A stretch of 64,000 nt of DNA, taken from Planctomonas deserti (lineage in GTDB: Bacteria > Actinomycetota > Actinomycetes > Actinomycetales > Microbacteriaceae). Where the stretch lies: NCBI RefSeq assembly GCF_003067705.1, contig NZ_QANL01000001.1:124001-188000 (forward strand), read 5' to 3'. The translations under genes were made by a program, and so were the position numbers. The notes beneath the pieces were generated by a model that saw only the letters and a list, made by a program, of their open reading frames with translations, was not told the origin of the DNA and searched no databases. This document shows positions 44,289-51,148 of this stretch, piece by piece. The number at the start of each line of letters is the position of its first letter. Position 1 is the stretch's first letter.

Positions 44289-44834
44289 TCAGGCCTCGCG
44301 GCCCGGCTGGCGCCGCGGCCTGACCTGCTCCGTACGACCCTGGCCCCGTCCGGCATCGCCGGGCGGGGTCCCGGTCGTCCGGGGACCGACGCGCTGCTGC
44401 TGGCTCGCGGGGCCGCCCGACGGCCCCTGTCGCGCCGCCCCCGCGGCGCCCGATCCGCCGTTCGGCGGGCCCGACCGGGCGGCGCTCGCCCCGCCACCGC
44501 TCGGCGGTCCCGTCGGGCGCGTCCTTGGTGCGCCCGGCTGTCCCGACAGTCCGGCGTGCGTCGAGCCGCCGCCGTTCGGCGGGCCGGAGCGGGCGGAGAG
44601 CACCGGGGGCCGGAACTTGACCGACTGGTCCGCCTCCTCGAGCGTGCGGTAGTAGCCGACCAGCTCGCGCCCCGCCGACGTCTCCGCCCAGGTGACGACG
44701 CGGAAGTACCACTCCCGCCGCGCGCCCAGCTGCAGGTGCCGCACGATGGCGGCGGGCTCGCGGCGGCTGTCCCGCATCAGGATCCACTCCCCCGCTCCGA
44801 TGCGGATGGGGGGCCACGGGGGTTGCCAGCTCAC
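44289..44834 (-). CDS. Conserved hypothetical protein with low-complexity tail
   Basis: A 181-aa protein. Residues 1-80 form a compact, probably folded domain (MSWQPPWPPIRIGAGEWILMRDSR..., YFRVVTWAE, LVGYYRTLEEADQSVKF); the remaining 100 residues are Gly/Pro/Ser/Arg-rich with recurring SGPPNGG and look disordered. I do not recognise a functional family. Codes on the minus strand, convergent with the GH42 gene. Confidence 0.7.
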   Translation of the reverse strand: MSWQPPWPPIRIGAGEWILMRDSRREPAAIVRHLQLGARREWYFRVVTWAETSAGRELVGYYRTLEEADQSVKFRPPVLSARSGPPNGGGSTHAGLSGQPGAPRTRPTGPPSGGGASAARSGPPNGGSGAAGAARQGPSGGPASQQQRVGPRTTGTPPGDAGRGQGRTEQVRPRRQPGREA

Positions 44835-44906
44835 CAGTGCTCCTCACGTTCGTTCGGGGAGCAGTCCGGCCACTGCGGAATCGATGCTACTGGGTGGCCA
44901 CCGACG

Positions 44907-45275
44907 TTACTTGGCCTGGGCGGGCGCCTCGGTAGTTCCCGCGCGATGATGCAGGTGCGCTCCGGGCTGATGCGGCTCCTGCCCCGGCTCCGGGAGGTAC
45001 TGCAGCCCCGTGGACGAGTTCGCGCTCGTCATGAGCAGGTCGAGCCACTCGCGGTTCACCGCGACCTTCTCCTGCTCCTGCATATGGAACTGGATCGGCG
45101 TGCTGCGGCTCAGCCAGATGGCGCTGCGTCCCCCGCCGACGGCGGCGGAGTCGTGCCAGCTGAAGAAGAAGCACTCCCCGCGGCGCAGCTTGCCCGTGAT
45201 CACGATCTGCAGGTGAGTGAGCGTGCGGTCATCGATGGTGACCTCGATGTTGGCCCCGTACATGAGCGTGCCCAT
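44907..45275 (-). CDS. DUF7882 family protein
   Basis: A 122-aa soluble protein with the family opening MGTLMYGANIEVTIDDRTLTHLQIVITGKLRRGECFFFSW and the core RSAIWLSRSTPIQFHM. The family is common in Microbacteriaceae; some members are labelled DNA ligase in databases, but no ligase motif is visible. The His/Pro-rich C-terminus is variable. The start at 45275 is preferred to an upstream in-frame start because family members begin at this methionine. Confidence 0.8.
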   Translation of the reverse strand: MGTLMYGANIEVTIDDRTLTHLQIVITGKLRRGECFFFSWHDSAAVGGGRSAIWLSRSTPIQFHMQEQEKVAVNREWLDLLMTSANSSTGLQYLPEPGQEPHQPGAHLHHRAGTTEAPAQAK

Positions 45276-45344
45276 ATCGCTGCCCCTGTGCGTCGATGCT
45301 GGGGCGCCCCGAGTCAGGGCGCGTGCCCACACTCTAGTGCAGCG

Positions 45345-45857
45345 TCACGATCCGGCGCGGCGCGAGATTCCGAGCACGTACGCGGCCTGCCCGGCGTGCT
45401 GCAGGTCGTCGGACAGCACGCTCACGAGGCGCACGGCGAGCGTCACCGGCGGATCGTAGGAGTCGTCCACGACGCGCTCGAGCGCGTCGTCGTCGATGCC
45501 GCGGAGGCACTCGACCGTGCGGGCGTGCACGGCGTCGAGGTAGCCCCCGAGTAGCTCGGCGGAGGCGTGCACGGCGCCGACCTCCTCGGCGGTCTGCCCG
45601 TACCCGGTCTCGCCAGCGTTGAAGGGTAGCTGGAACCGCTCGACCCAGCCTCTCGCCGTCCACACCTGCTCGTGGCCGAACGCCTCCGCGATGTGGTCGT
45701 CCTGCACGCGGGTCAGGTGCCAGACGAGCCACGCCACCGTGTTGGCCTCCGAGTCGATCCGGTGCACGAGCTGATCCTCGGTCGCGCGCCTCAGCGTCGA
45801 GTGCACGGTCTGGCGCACCCGGTCGAATCCGTCGATGAGGATGTCGTCGATCGCCAT
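45345..45857 (-). CDS. DinB / DUF664-like protein (possible mycothiol-dependent enzyme)
   Basis: A 170-aa four-helix-bundle protein of the DinB superfamily. Histidines in WHLTRVQDDH (about 47-56) and in LSDDLQHAGQAAYV near the C-terminus fit the metal-binding triad of the group, which in actinobacteria includes mycothiol-dependent transferases. The exact reaction is unknown. ATG preceded by GGAAGGCGGAG. Confidence 0.82.
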   Translation of the reverse strand: MAIDDILIDGFDRVRQTVHSTLRRATEDQLVHRIDSEANTVAWLVWHLTRVQDDHIAEAFGHEQVWTARGWVERFQLPFNAGETGYGQTAEEVGAVHASAELLGGYLDAVHARTVECLRGIDDDALERVVDDSYDPPVTLAVRLVSVLSDDLQHAGQAAYVLGISRRAGS

Positions 45858-45980
45858 GCTCCGCCTTCCGCGCGTCCGTGAACCCCGCGGGCACCCGGGT
45901 CCGTGAGTCCCCGTGTCCCTGAGTCCTCAGCGAACCTACGCCTCCCCGGCGGCGGTCGGCGTCCGCCCAGCGCGGCTGCC

Positions 45981-45986
45981 TAGGTT
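45981..45986 (+). promoter_or_regulatory. -10 box TAGGTT, putative leaderless promoter of the DUF427 gene
   Basis: Ends 7 nt before the ATG at 45994. Confidence 0.45.
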
Positions 45987-45993
45987 GGGGCGC

Positions 45994-46488
45994 ATGACGA
46001 TCTCACGCATCCAGCCCGGCCCGGACCAGGAGTCGGTGTGGGACTACCCCCGGCCGCCGCGCGTCGAGGAGACCACCGAGCGCGTCGTGGTGCGATTCGG
46101 CGGCGAGGTCGTCGTCGACACCCGCAGCGCCCTTCGCGTGCTCGAGACCAGCCACCCGCCGGCCTACTACCTGCCGGTCTCCGCCTTCGCGCCCGGCTCG
46201 CTCGTCCCCGCCCCCGGCTCGTCCATGTGCGAGTACAAGGGCCGTGCGGCCTACTTCGACATGCGGGCGGGCGGGGCCGTCGCCGAGCGCGCCGCCTGGG
46301 CCTACCGCAGCCCCCTGCCCGGCTTCGAGGCTCTCGCGGACCATGTGTCGCTCTATCCCGCGGCGATGGACTCGTGCGAGGTGAACGGCGAGCGCGTCGT
46401 GCCGCAGGAGGGCACGTTCTACGGCGGCTGGATCACCTCGCGCGTCGTCGGCCCGTTCAAGGGGAGCCCCGGCACGCTCGGCTGGTGA
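45994..46488 (+). CDS. DUF427 domain protein
   Basis: A 164-aa protein of the DUF427 family: VWDYPRPPRVEETTERVVVRFGGEVVVDT, RVLETSHPPAYYLP, CEYKGRAAYFDM and WAYRSPLPGF are the hallmark segments. Function is not known; the fold is a small beta barrel. The start at 45994 (not the in-frame 45913) is supported by the -10 box 7 nt upstream and by the usual length. Confidence 0.88.
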   Translation: MTISRIQPGPDQESVWDYPRPPRVEETTERVVVRFGGEVVVDTRSALRVLETSHPPAYYLPVSAFAPGSLVPAPGSSMCEYKGRAAYFDMRAGGAVAERAAWAYRSPLPGFEALADHVSLYPAAMDSCEVNGERVVPQEGTFYGGWITSRVVGPFKGSPGTLGW

Positions 46489-46500
46489 GACGGGCCTGAT

Positions 46501-46553
46501 CGGGCACTGCGGAGCCTCGCCGGGCACCGCGGAGCTTCACCGCGCACTGAGGA
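46501..46553. repeat. 20-bp tandem repeat, 2.6 copies
   Basis: CGGGCACTGCGGAGCCTCGC (46501-46520), a copy with three changes (46521-46540) and a partial third. It lies in the gap after the DUF427 gene. Confidence 0.65.
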
Positions 46554-46594
46554 AGACAGGGCGCCCGAGAGATCAGGACCCCGGCGAACGACGA

Positions 46595-46620
46595 AGGGCC
46601 GGTCCTCGCGGACCGGCCCT
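46595..46620. terminator. Terminator hairpin downstream of tRNA-Ala
   Basis: A perfect 11-bp stem (AGGGCCGGTCC and complement) with a 4-nt loop 8 nt beyond the tRNA 3' end on the minus strand, followed there by TTCGTCGTT. Confidence 0.85.
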
Positions 46621-46627
46621 ACTCGGG

Positions 46628-46700
46628 TGGAGCTAAGGGGATTCGAACCCCTGACCTTCTCATTGCGAACGAGACGCGCTACCAACTGCGCCATAGCCCC
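46628..46700 (-). tRNA. tRNA-Ala (anticodon CGC)
   Basis: The 73-nt minus-strand sequence folds as a cloverleaf: acceptor GGGGCTA/TAGCTCC, D arm GCGC..GCGC, anticodon loop TTCGCAA giving CGC, T arm with GGTTCGAATCC. CCA is not encoded. A GATAAT -10 box (46716-46721, minus strand) lies upstream. It reads GCG codons. Confidence 0.96.
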
Positions 46701-46781
46701 GAACTGCCTGTCGAGATTATCACGACCCGGCGGGTGCGAATGACACCCGGGGTGGGACGGCCGACGAGGCTGGGGTGCCGC

Positions 46782-47780
46782 CTAGCTCGCCTGGCGGCGG
46801 CGACGCAGCACGGCGTCGAGGTCGGCCATGCCGGGCTGGGCCTCCTCCACGATGCCCATGCGGGCGAAGCGGCTCAGCGGCGCGGCGGGCGCCTCGGGGG
46901 CGGCCGGGACGGCCTGCACGGCGAAGACACGCTCCGCTGCCGGCGACTCGGCCGCGGGCTGCTCGACGACTGCCTGTTCGACGACAGGCTGCCCGACGAC
47001 GGGCAGCGAGGCGACCTCCGGCTCCTCGTGCGCCTGGCGCAGCGCGCGGTCGGCTGCGGCGAGGGCGGCCGCCAGCTCGCGCTCGGCGGATCCTGCGTCC
47101 GAGGCCGTCGGCGCGGGAGCGGCGGAGCGGGAGAGGTACAGGGGCTTCGGCACGGGCACCGGCGTCCAGGGCTGCGCCTCGGCAGCTGGCGCCGCGACCT
47201 GCGGATCCTGCTGGTCGCCGAAGTCGGGGAACGCGGTGCGCACGACGCGGCGGACGGGCGCCTGCGCCACCTTGCGGGCCTGGGCGATCCGCGACATCCG
47301 CTGCAGCCCGGCGAGGGCGAGCATCGCGGCGATCGAGCTGACCACGAGCAGACCCCAGGCGCCGGCGGACGCGACCTGGCCGAGCCCGACGGCGATCCCG
47401 ATGAGGGCAAGCGCGAGCACGCCCGTCGCGGTCAGGCGGGTGCGGCGGAGTCGCACGGCGGCGGTGGGTGACGCGACGGTCTGCGGGGCGACCTTCGGCA
47501 GAGCACGCGCGGCGGCGGCATCGCGGGCCCGGGCCGCGGCCTCGGCCTCCTCGGCGGCTCGTCGCAGGGCACGCTGCTGCTCGGCGACGCTGCGCGCCGA
47601 CGTCTCGGCGCGAACCTCGTCCGGCACCTCCGCCGTCTCCGCCAGGATGCGCAGCGTCTGCTGCAGGCGCACGGCGTTCCGTTCCGTCGCGAGGTACTGC
47701 CGCCTCCGCAGCCACGTCGGCAGCAGGTATGCCAGCCAAAGCAGCGCCGAAAGCGCGATGATGATGCCGCCGAACTCCAT
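46782..47780 (-). CDS. Hypothetical membrane-associated protein
   Basis: A 332-aa protein I do not recognise functionally. It has a short N-terminal hydrophobic segment (about 4-22), an Ala/Glu-rich helical, coiled-coil-like stretch (about 55-95), two central hydrophobic segments (about 115-135 and 140-158), and a long Ala/Pro/Val/Glu-rich tail ending GMADLDAVLRRRRQAS. It lies downstream of galU and the acetyltransferase on the same strand. The start at 47780 is supported by the TAACGT box 7 nt upstream. Confidence 0.72.
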   Translation of the reverse strand: MEFGGIIIALSALLWLAYLLPTWLRRRQYLATERNAVRLQQTLRILAETAEVPDEVRAETSARSVAEQQRALRRAAEEAEAAARARDAAAARALPKVAPQTVASPTAAVRLRRTRLTATGVLALALIGIAVGLGQVASAGAWGLLVVSSIAAMLALAGLQRMSRIAQARKVAQAPVRRVVRTAFPDFGDQQDPQVAAPAAEAQPWTPVPVPKPLYLSRSAAPAPTASDAGSAERELAAALAAADRALRQAHEEPEVASLPVVGQPVVEQAVVEQPAAESPAAERVFAVQAVPAAPEAPAAPLSRFARMGIVEEAQPGMADLDAVLRRRRQAS

Positions 47781-47787
47781 GCTCCCC

Positions 47788-47793
47788 ACGTTA
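47788..47793 (-). promoter_or_regulatory. -10 box TAACGT, putative leaderless promoter
   Basis: Ends 7 nt before the ATG at 47780. Confidence 0.45.
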
Positions 47794-47848
47794 GGAGTCG
47801 GGTGCATCCGCACGGCCGAAGCAGCCGGGGTGTGTTGTGGGGAAAACG

Positions 47849-47912
47849 CCCGTGAGGTGCCGGATTCGGCGCTTCCCGAGCCGGATCCGGGTCCGAGTCG
47901 GGCACCTCACGG
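47849..47912. repeat. Family B palindrome, copy 4
   Basis: Left arm CCGTGAGGTGCCGGATTCGG, right arm CCGAGTCGGGCACCTCACGG, with a GGATCC-rich centre that also pairs. The outer 12 bp equal copy 1 while the inner arms differ. It sits between the RimJ-like gene stop and the next promoter. Confidence 0.82.
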
Positions 47913-47940
47913 GGAGGGCCGAGCGGAACCGAACCTCAGG

Positions 47941-48621
47941 TCAGCGGCGGCGGGCGATCGGGAGCGGGTTCGCGGCCGCGTCGCGGTCCGCCTGCGGGAT
48001 GGTGGCGGCATCCGTCGGCACGTCGCGGTCGAGCCAGCGGCGCAGCACGCCGGTGTCGAGCTCCTCCGTCACGAGCGCGAAGCAGAAGTGGTCGCGCCAC
48101 TCCCCGTTGATGTGGATGTACCGGCGCCGCAGGCCCTCGTAACGGAAGCCAAGCTTTTCAACCACCCGCAGCGACGGCGCGTTCTCCGGCCGGATGCAGA
48201 TCTCCATCCGGTGCAGGCCGAGCTGGTAGAAGCAGTAGTCCGTGGCCAGCGCGACGGAGATGGGCGTCGCGTTCTTGCCCGCGAACCGCTCCGCGACCCA
48301 GTAGCCGATGGTCGCGGACGAGAGCGAGCCGTAGCTGATCCCGGACACGTTCAGCTGGCCGGCCAGCTCGCCGTCGTACTCGATGATGAACGGCAGGCCC
48401 TGACCCGACCGCGCGTTGGCCTGGAGCGAGCGGATGCTGGCGCGCGCGTCGAAGGACAGCGGCGCGTGGGGGCTCGTCGCCTCCCACTGCCGCAGCCACG
48501 ACCGGTTCTGCACGAGCTCGCGCTCGAGGGCGCGGGCGTCGCGCACCCGCACCGGGCGGATCGAGACGTGCCCCTCCCGGAGCGTCGGAATGGTTGCCGG
48601 CACTTCTGAACCCCGCTCCAC
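47941..48621 (-). CDS. GNAT acetyltransferase (RimJ/RimL-like)
   Basis: A 226-aa protein of the ribosomal-protein-alanine acetyltransferase type: opening VSIRPVRVRDARALERELVQNRSWLRQWEATSP, acetyl-CoA region IGYWVAERFAGKNATPISVALATDYCFYQLGLHRMEI, and the typical ENAPSLRVVEKLGFRYEGLRRRYIHINGEWRDH. The target is unknown. GTG start 13 nt after galU; a second GTG six codons on is also possible. Confidence 0.88.
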   Translation of the reverse strand: MERGSEVPATIPTLREGHVSIRPVRVRDARALERELVQNRSWLRQWEATSPHAPLSFDARASIRSLQANARSGQGLPFIIEYDGELAGQLNVSGISYGSLSSATIGYWVAERFAGKNATPISVALATDYCFYQLGLHRMEICIRPENAPSLRVVEKLGFRYEGLRRRYIHINGEWRDHFCFALVTEELDTGVLRRWLDRDVPTDAATIPQADRDAAANPLPIARRR

Positions 48622-48634
48622 GCGGACCGCGCGG

Positions 48635-49531
48635 CTAGCTTTCCAGCTTCTGCGTGAACTCCTGCAACCACGGACGGAAGTCGTCGCCGAGGTCCTCGTG
48701 GTCGGAGGCGAGCTGCACGATGGCCTTCAGGTAGTCCAGCCGGTCGCCGGTGTCGTAGCGGCGGCCGCGGAACACGACGCCGTACACGCCGCCGGTCCAC
48801 TCGGGCGCGCCGGCGAGCTTCTCGAGCGCATCCGTCAGCTGGATCTCGCCGCCCTTGCCCGGAGGGGTCTTCTCGAGCACGTCGAAGACCTCGGGGCGCA
48901 GCACGTAGCGACCGATGATCGCGAGATTGGACGGGGACGTGCCCGGCGCGGGCTTCTCGACCAGGCCGGTGACGCGAACCACGTCGGGGTCGTCCGTCTC
49001 CTCGACGGTGGCGACGCCGTAAAGGTGGGTCTGCGAGGGGTCGACCTCGAGCAGCGCGATGATGCTGGCGTTGCGGCTGATCTGCTCCTCGATCATCTTC
49101 GTCAGCAGCGGGTCGCGCGCGTCGATGATGTCGTCGCCGAGCAGCACGGCGAAAGGCTCACGGCCCACGTGCATGGCGGCGCGGAGCACGGCGTGGCCGA
49201 GACCCTTGGGGTCGCCCTGGCGCACGTAGTGCATGTCCGCGAGGTCGGTGGACTCGTTCACCTTGCGCAGGCGCTCGCTGTCGCCCTTCTGCAGCAGGGT
49301 CGCCTCGAGCTCGGTGTTGCGGTCGAAGTGGTTCTCCAGCGCGTTCTTGTTGCGGCCCGTGATCATGAGCACGTCGTTGAGGCCGGCGCCCACCGCCTCC
49401 TCCACCACGTACTGGATCGCGGGGCGGTCCACGACGGGCAGCATCTCCTTCGGCATCGCTTTCGTGGCGGGCAGGAAGCGAGTGCCGAGGCCTGCGGCAG
49501 GAATGACGGCCTTGGTGATGTGAGAAGCCAT
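48635..49531 (-). CDS. galU: UTP-glucose-1-phosphate uridylyltransferase
   Basis: Makes UDP-glucose from UTP and glucose-1-phosphate for envelope polysaccharides, trehalose and galactose metabolism. The 298-aa protein has the nucleotide-binding motif AAGLGTRFLPATKAMPKEMLP (residues 12-32), VLLGDDIID, and the sugar-phosphate segment VEKPAPGTSPSNLAIIGRYVL. It is likely leaderless (TAGCCT 7 nt before the ATG) and divergent from the cyclo-ligase gene. The acetyltransferase gene follows in the same direction. Confidence 0.96.
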   Translation of the reverse strand: MASHITKAVIPAAGLGTRFLPATKAMPKEMLPVVDRPAIQYVVEEAVGAGLNDVLMITGRNKNALENHFDRNTELEATLLQKGDSERLRKVNESTDLADMHYVRQGDPKGLGHAVLRAAMHVGREPFAVLLGDDIIDARDPLLTKMIEEQISRNASIIALLEVDPSQTHLYGVATVEETDDPDVVRVTGLVEKPAPGTSPSNLAIIGRYVLRPEVFDVLEKTPPGKGGEIQLTDALEKLAGAPEWTGGVYGVVFRGRRYDTGDRLDYLKAIVQLASDHEDLGDDFRPWLQEFTQKLES

Positions 49532-49538
49532 AGGGGAC

Positions 49539-49544
49539 AGGCTA
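49539..49544 (-). promoter_or_regulatory. -10 box TAGCCT, putative leaderless promoter of galU
   Basis: Ends 7 nt before the ATG at 49531; lies in a 41-bp divergent gap with the next promoter. Confidence 0.5.
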
Positions 49545-49559
49545 TCGAGATTTGTTAAC

Positions 49560-49565
49560 TAAAAT
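49560..49565 (+). promoter_or_regulatory. -10 box TAAAAT, putative leaderless promoter of the cyclo-ligase gene
   Basis: Ends 7 nt before the ATG at 49573. Confidence 0.55.
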
Positions 49566-49572
49566 CGTCGCC

Positions 49573-50151
49573 ATGGTTACGGAGGCGAGTCATCGCAAGC
49601 GGGCGCTGCGCATGGAACTGCGCGAGCGCCGCCGCAATCTCACCTCCTCGGAGCGCGAGGCGGCGACAGAGGGACTGACCCGCAACCTCATCGACCTCGT
49701 CACCTCGCACCGCGCGAAGTCGATCGCGTGCTACCTCTCCGCCACCGACGAGCCGAGCACGAGGCCGTTCGTCGATTGGGCGAACCGCAACAATCTCCGG
49801 GTGCTGTTCCCGGTCTCCCGAGAGGACGGGCTGCTCGACTGGATCGTCAGCCGCGCCGAGGAGGAGACCGAGGGCTTGTTCGGCATGCCCGAGCCGATCG
49901 GCGAGGTTCTCGGGCCGATCGCGATCAATCAGGTCGACCTCATCATCGTGCCCGCGGCCGCCGTGGACGAGCGCGGCATGCGGATGGGCTGGGGCCGCGG
50001 CTACTTCGACAAGACGCTCGGGTCCATGGAGGCCTGCCCGCCGGTCTACGCTGTAGTGTTCGATTCCGAATTCGTGGACTCCGTGCCGCGCGAGGTGCAC
50101 GACCAGCCCGTCAACGGGATCGTCACCCCCACTCGCATCCTCACCTTCTAG
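49573..50151 (+). CDS. 5-formyltetrahydrofolate cyclo-ligase
   Basis: Converts 5-formyl-THF to 5,10-methenyl-THF with ATP hydrolysis. The 192-aa protein has the basic N-terminal helix (KRALRMELRERRRNLT) and the signature PAAAVDERGMRMGWGRGYFDKTL. The start at 49573 is chosen over an in-frame start at 49552 because the -10 box ends 7 nt before it. The FmdB-type gene begins 6 nt after the stop, and mscL 2 nt after that, so the three form an operon. Confidence 0.95.
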   Translation: MVTEASHRKRALRMELRERRRNLTSSEREAATEGLTRNLIDLVTSHRAKSIACYLSATDEPSTRPFVDWANRNNLRVLFPVSREDGLLDWIVSRAEEETEGLFGMPEPIGEVLGPIAINQVDLIIVPAAAVDERGMRMGWGRGYFDKTLGSMEACPPVYAVVFDSEFVDSVPREVHDQPVNGIVTPTRILTF

Positions 50152-50157
50152 GACACC

Positions 50158-50550
50158 GTGCCCACCTATTCCTACCGCTGCACCGCGTGCGGCAACGCCT
50201 TCGACATCCAGCAGTCCATGAGCGACGCGTCGCTCACCGAGTGCCCCGTGTGCGGCGGCACGCTCCGCAAGGTCTTCTCGCCCATCGGCGTGACGTTCAA
50301 CGGGTCGGGCTTCTACCGCACCGACTCCCGCTCCTCGGGCTCGAAGTCCGGGTCGGCGAAGTCGTCCGGGTCGTCCGGATCCTCGACGTCGTCCGGCGGC
50401 GACTCCTCGTCATCCTCGTCCTCGTCCTCGTCGACCTCCTCCGGCTCCGGCACGGGATCCTCGTCGTCGAGCAGCGGGTCCTCGGGATCGGGCGGATCGA
50501 GCAGCGGGTCCTCGGGATCGGGCGGATCCGGCTCCGGCTCCGGGAAGTAG
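50158..50550 (+). CDS. FmdB-family zinc-ribbon protein with long serine-rich tail
   Basis: A 130-aa protein. Residues 1-55 are the FmdB regulatory-protein zinc ribbon, with cysteine pairs in YRCTACGNAF and ECPVCGGTL; it is thought to be a small nucleic-acid- or protein-binding module. Residues 56-130 are almost only Ser and Gly, partly encoded by two identical 30-bp units (50467-50526). Such tails are common in actinobacterial members but vary in length. GTG start; mscL follows after 2 nt. Confidence 0.9.
   Translation: MPTYSYRCTACGNAFDIQQSMSDASLTECPVCGGTLRKVFSPIGVTFNGSGFYRTDSRSSGSKSGSAKSSGSSGSSTSSGGDSSSSSSSSSSTSSGSGTGSSSSSSGSSGSGGSSSGSSGSGGSGSGSGK
50467..50526 (+). repeat. 30-bp tandem duplication inside the FmdB tail
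   Basis: Two identical 30-bp units, 50467-50496 and 50497-50526, each coding for ten residues of the Ser/Gly tail. Their length keeps the frame, so copy number could change without breaking the gene. Confidence 0.88.
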
Positions 50551-50552
50551 GC

Positions 50553-50996
50553 GTGAAGGGCTTCAAGGAGTTCATCCTCCGGGGCAACGTCATCGACCTC
50601 GCCGTCGCCGTCGTCATCGGCACCGCCTTCACGGCCATCGTGAACTCGCTCGTCGCCAACATCTTCAACCCCGCGATCGGCGCCCTGTTCCAAGCCTCCA
50701 GCCTCGACGCCCTGTGGGTCGTGACGCTGCCGAGCATCAGCGGCGAGGATGCGGAGATCCGGTTCGGGGCCGTCATCGGCGCCGTGCTCCAGTTCCTCAT
50801 CATCGCCGCGGTCGTGTACTTCGTGCTCGTGCTGCCGATCAACCACCTGAAGAAGAGCGCGTTCGCGCGGCAGAAGGCGGAGGACGAGGCGACGCCGGAG
50901 AACCTGCCGCCGACCGAGGCCGAGCTCCTCATCGAGATCCGCGACCTGCTCGCCGGCCGCCCCTCCCCCGAGGGAACCCAGAACCCGCGCGGCTGA
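50553..50996 (+). CDS. mscL: Large-conductance mechanosensitive channel
   Basis: A 147-aa membrane channel that opens under turgor to release osmolytes. The N-terminal S1/TM1 signature KGFKEFILRGNVIDLAVAVVIG, the TM1-TM2 loop and the C-terminal cytoplasmic helix (PTEAELLIEIRDLL) are all present. GTG start 2 nt after the FmdB stop, so it is part of the cyclo-ligase/FmdB/MscL operon, a common arrangement in actinobacteria. Confidence 0.96.
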   Translation: MKGFKEFILRGNVIDLAVAVVIGTAFTAIVNSLVANIFNPAIGALFQASSLDALWVVTLPSISGEDAEIRFGAVIGAVLQFLIIAAVVYFVLVLPINHLKKSAFARQKAEDEATPENLPPTEAELLIEIRDLLAGRPSPEGTQNPRG

Positions 50997-51148
50997 CCCG
51001 TCGCCGGCCGGCGGCCGCGGGTCCCGATGCCGCCTCGCCGGGCGGAGAGCGCCCGCGGCCGCGCGGCGCCGCATTCCCGTCGTTACTATTGCGCACTGTC
51101 GCCCGCCGTCCGGCGGGCAGACACGCACTCGACGATGAGGATCCGCGA

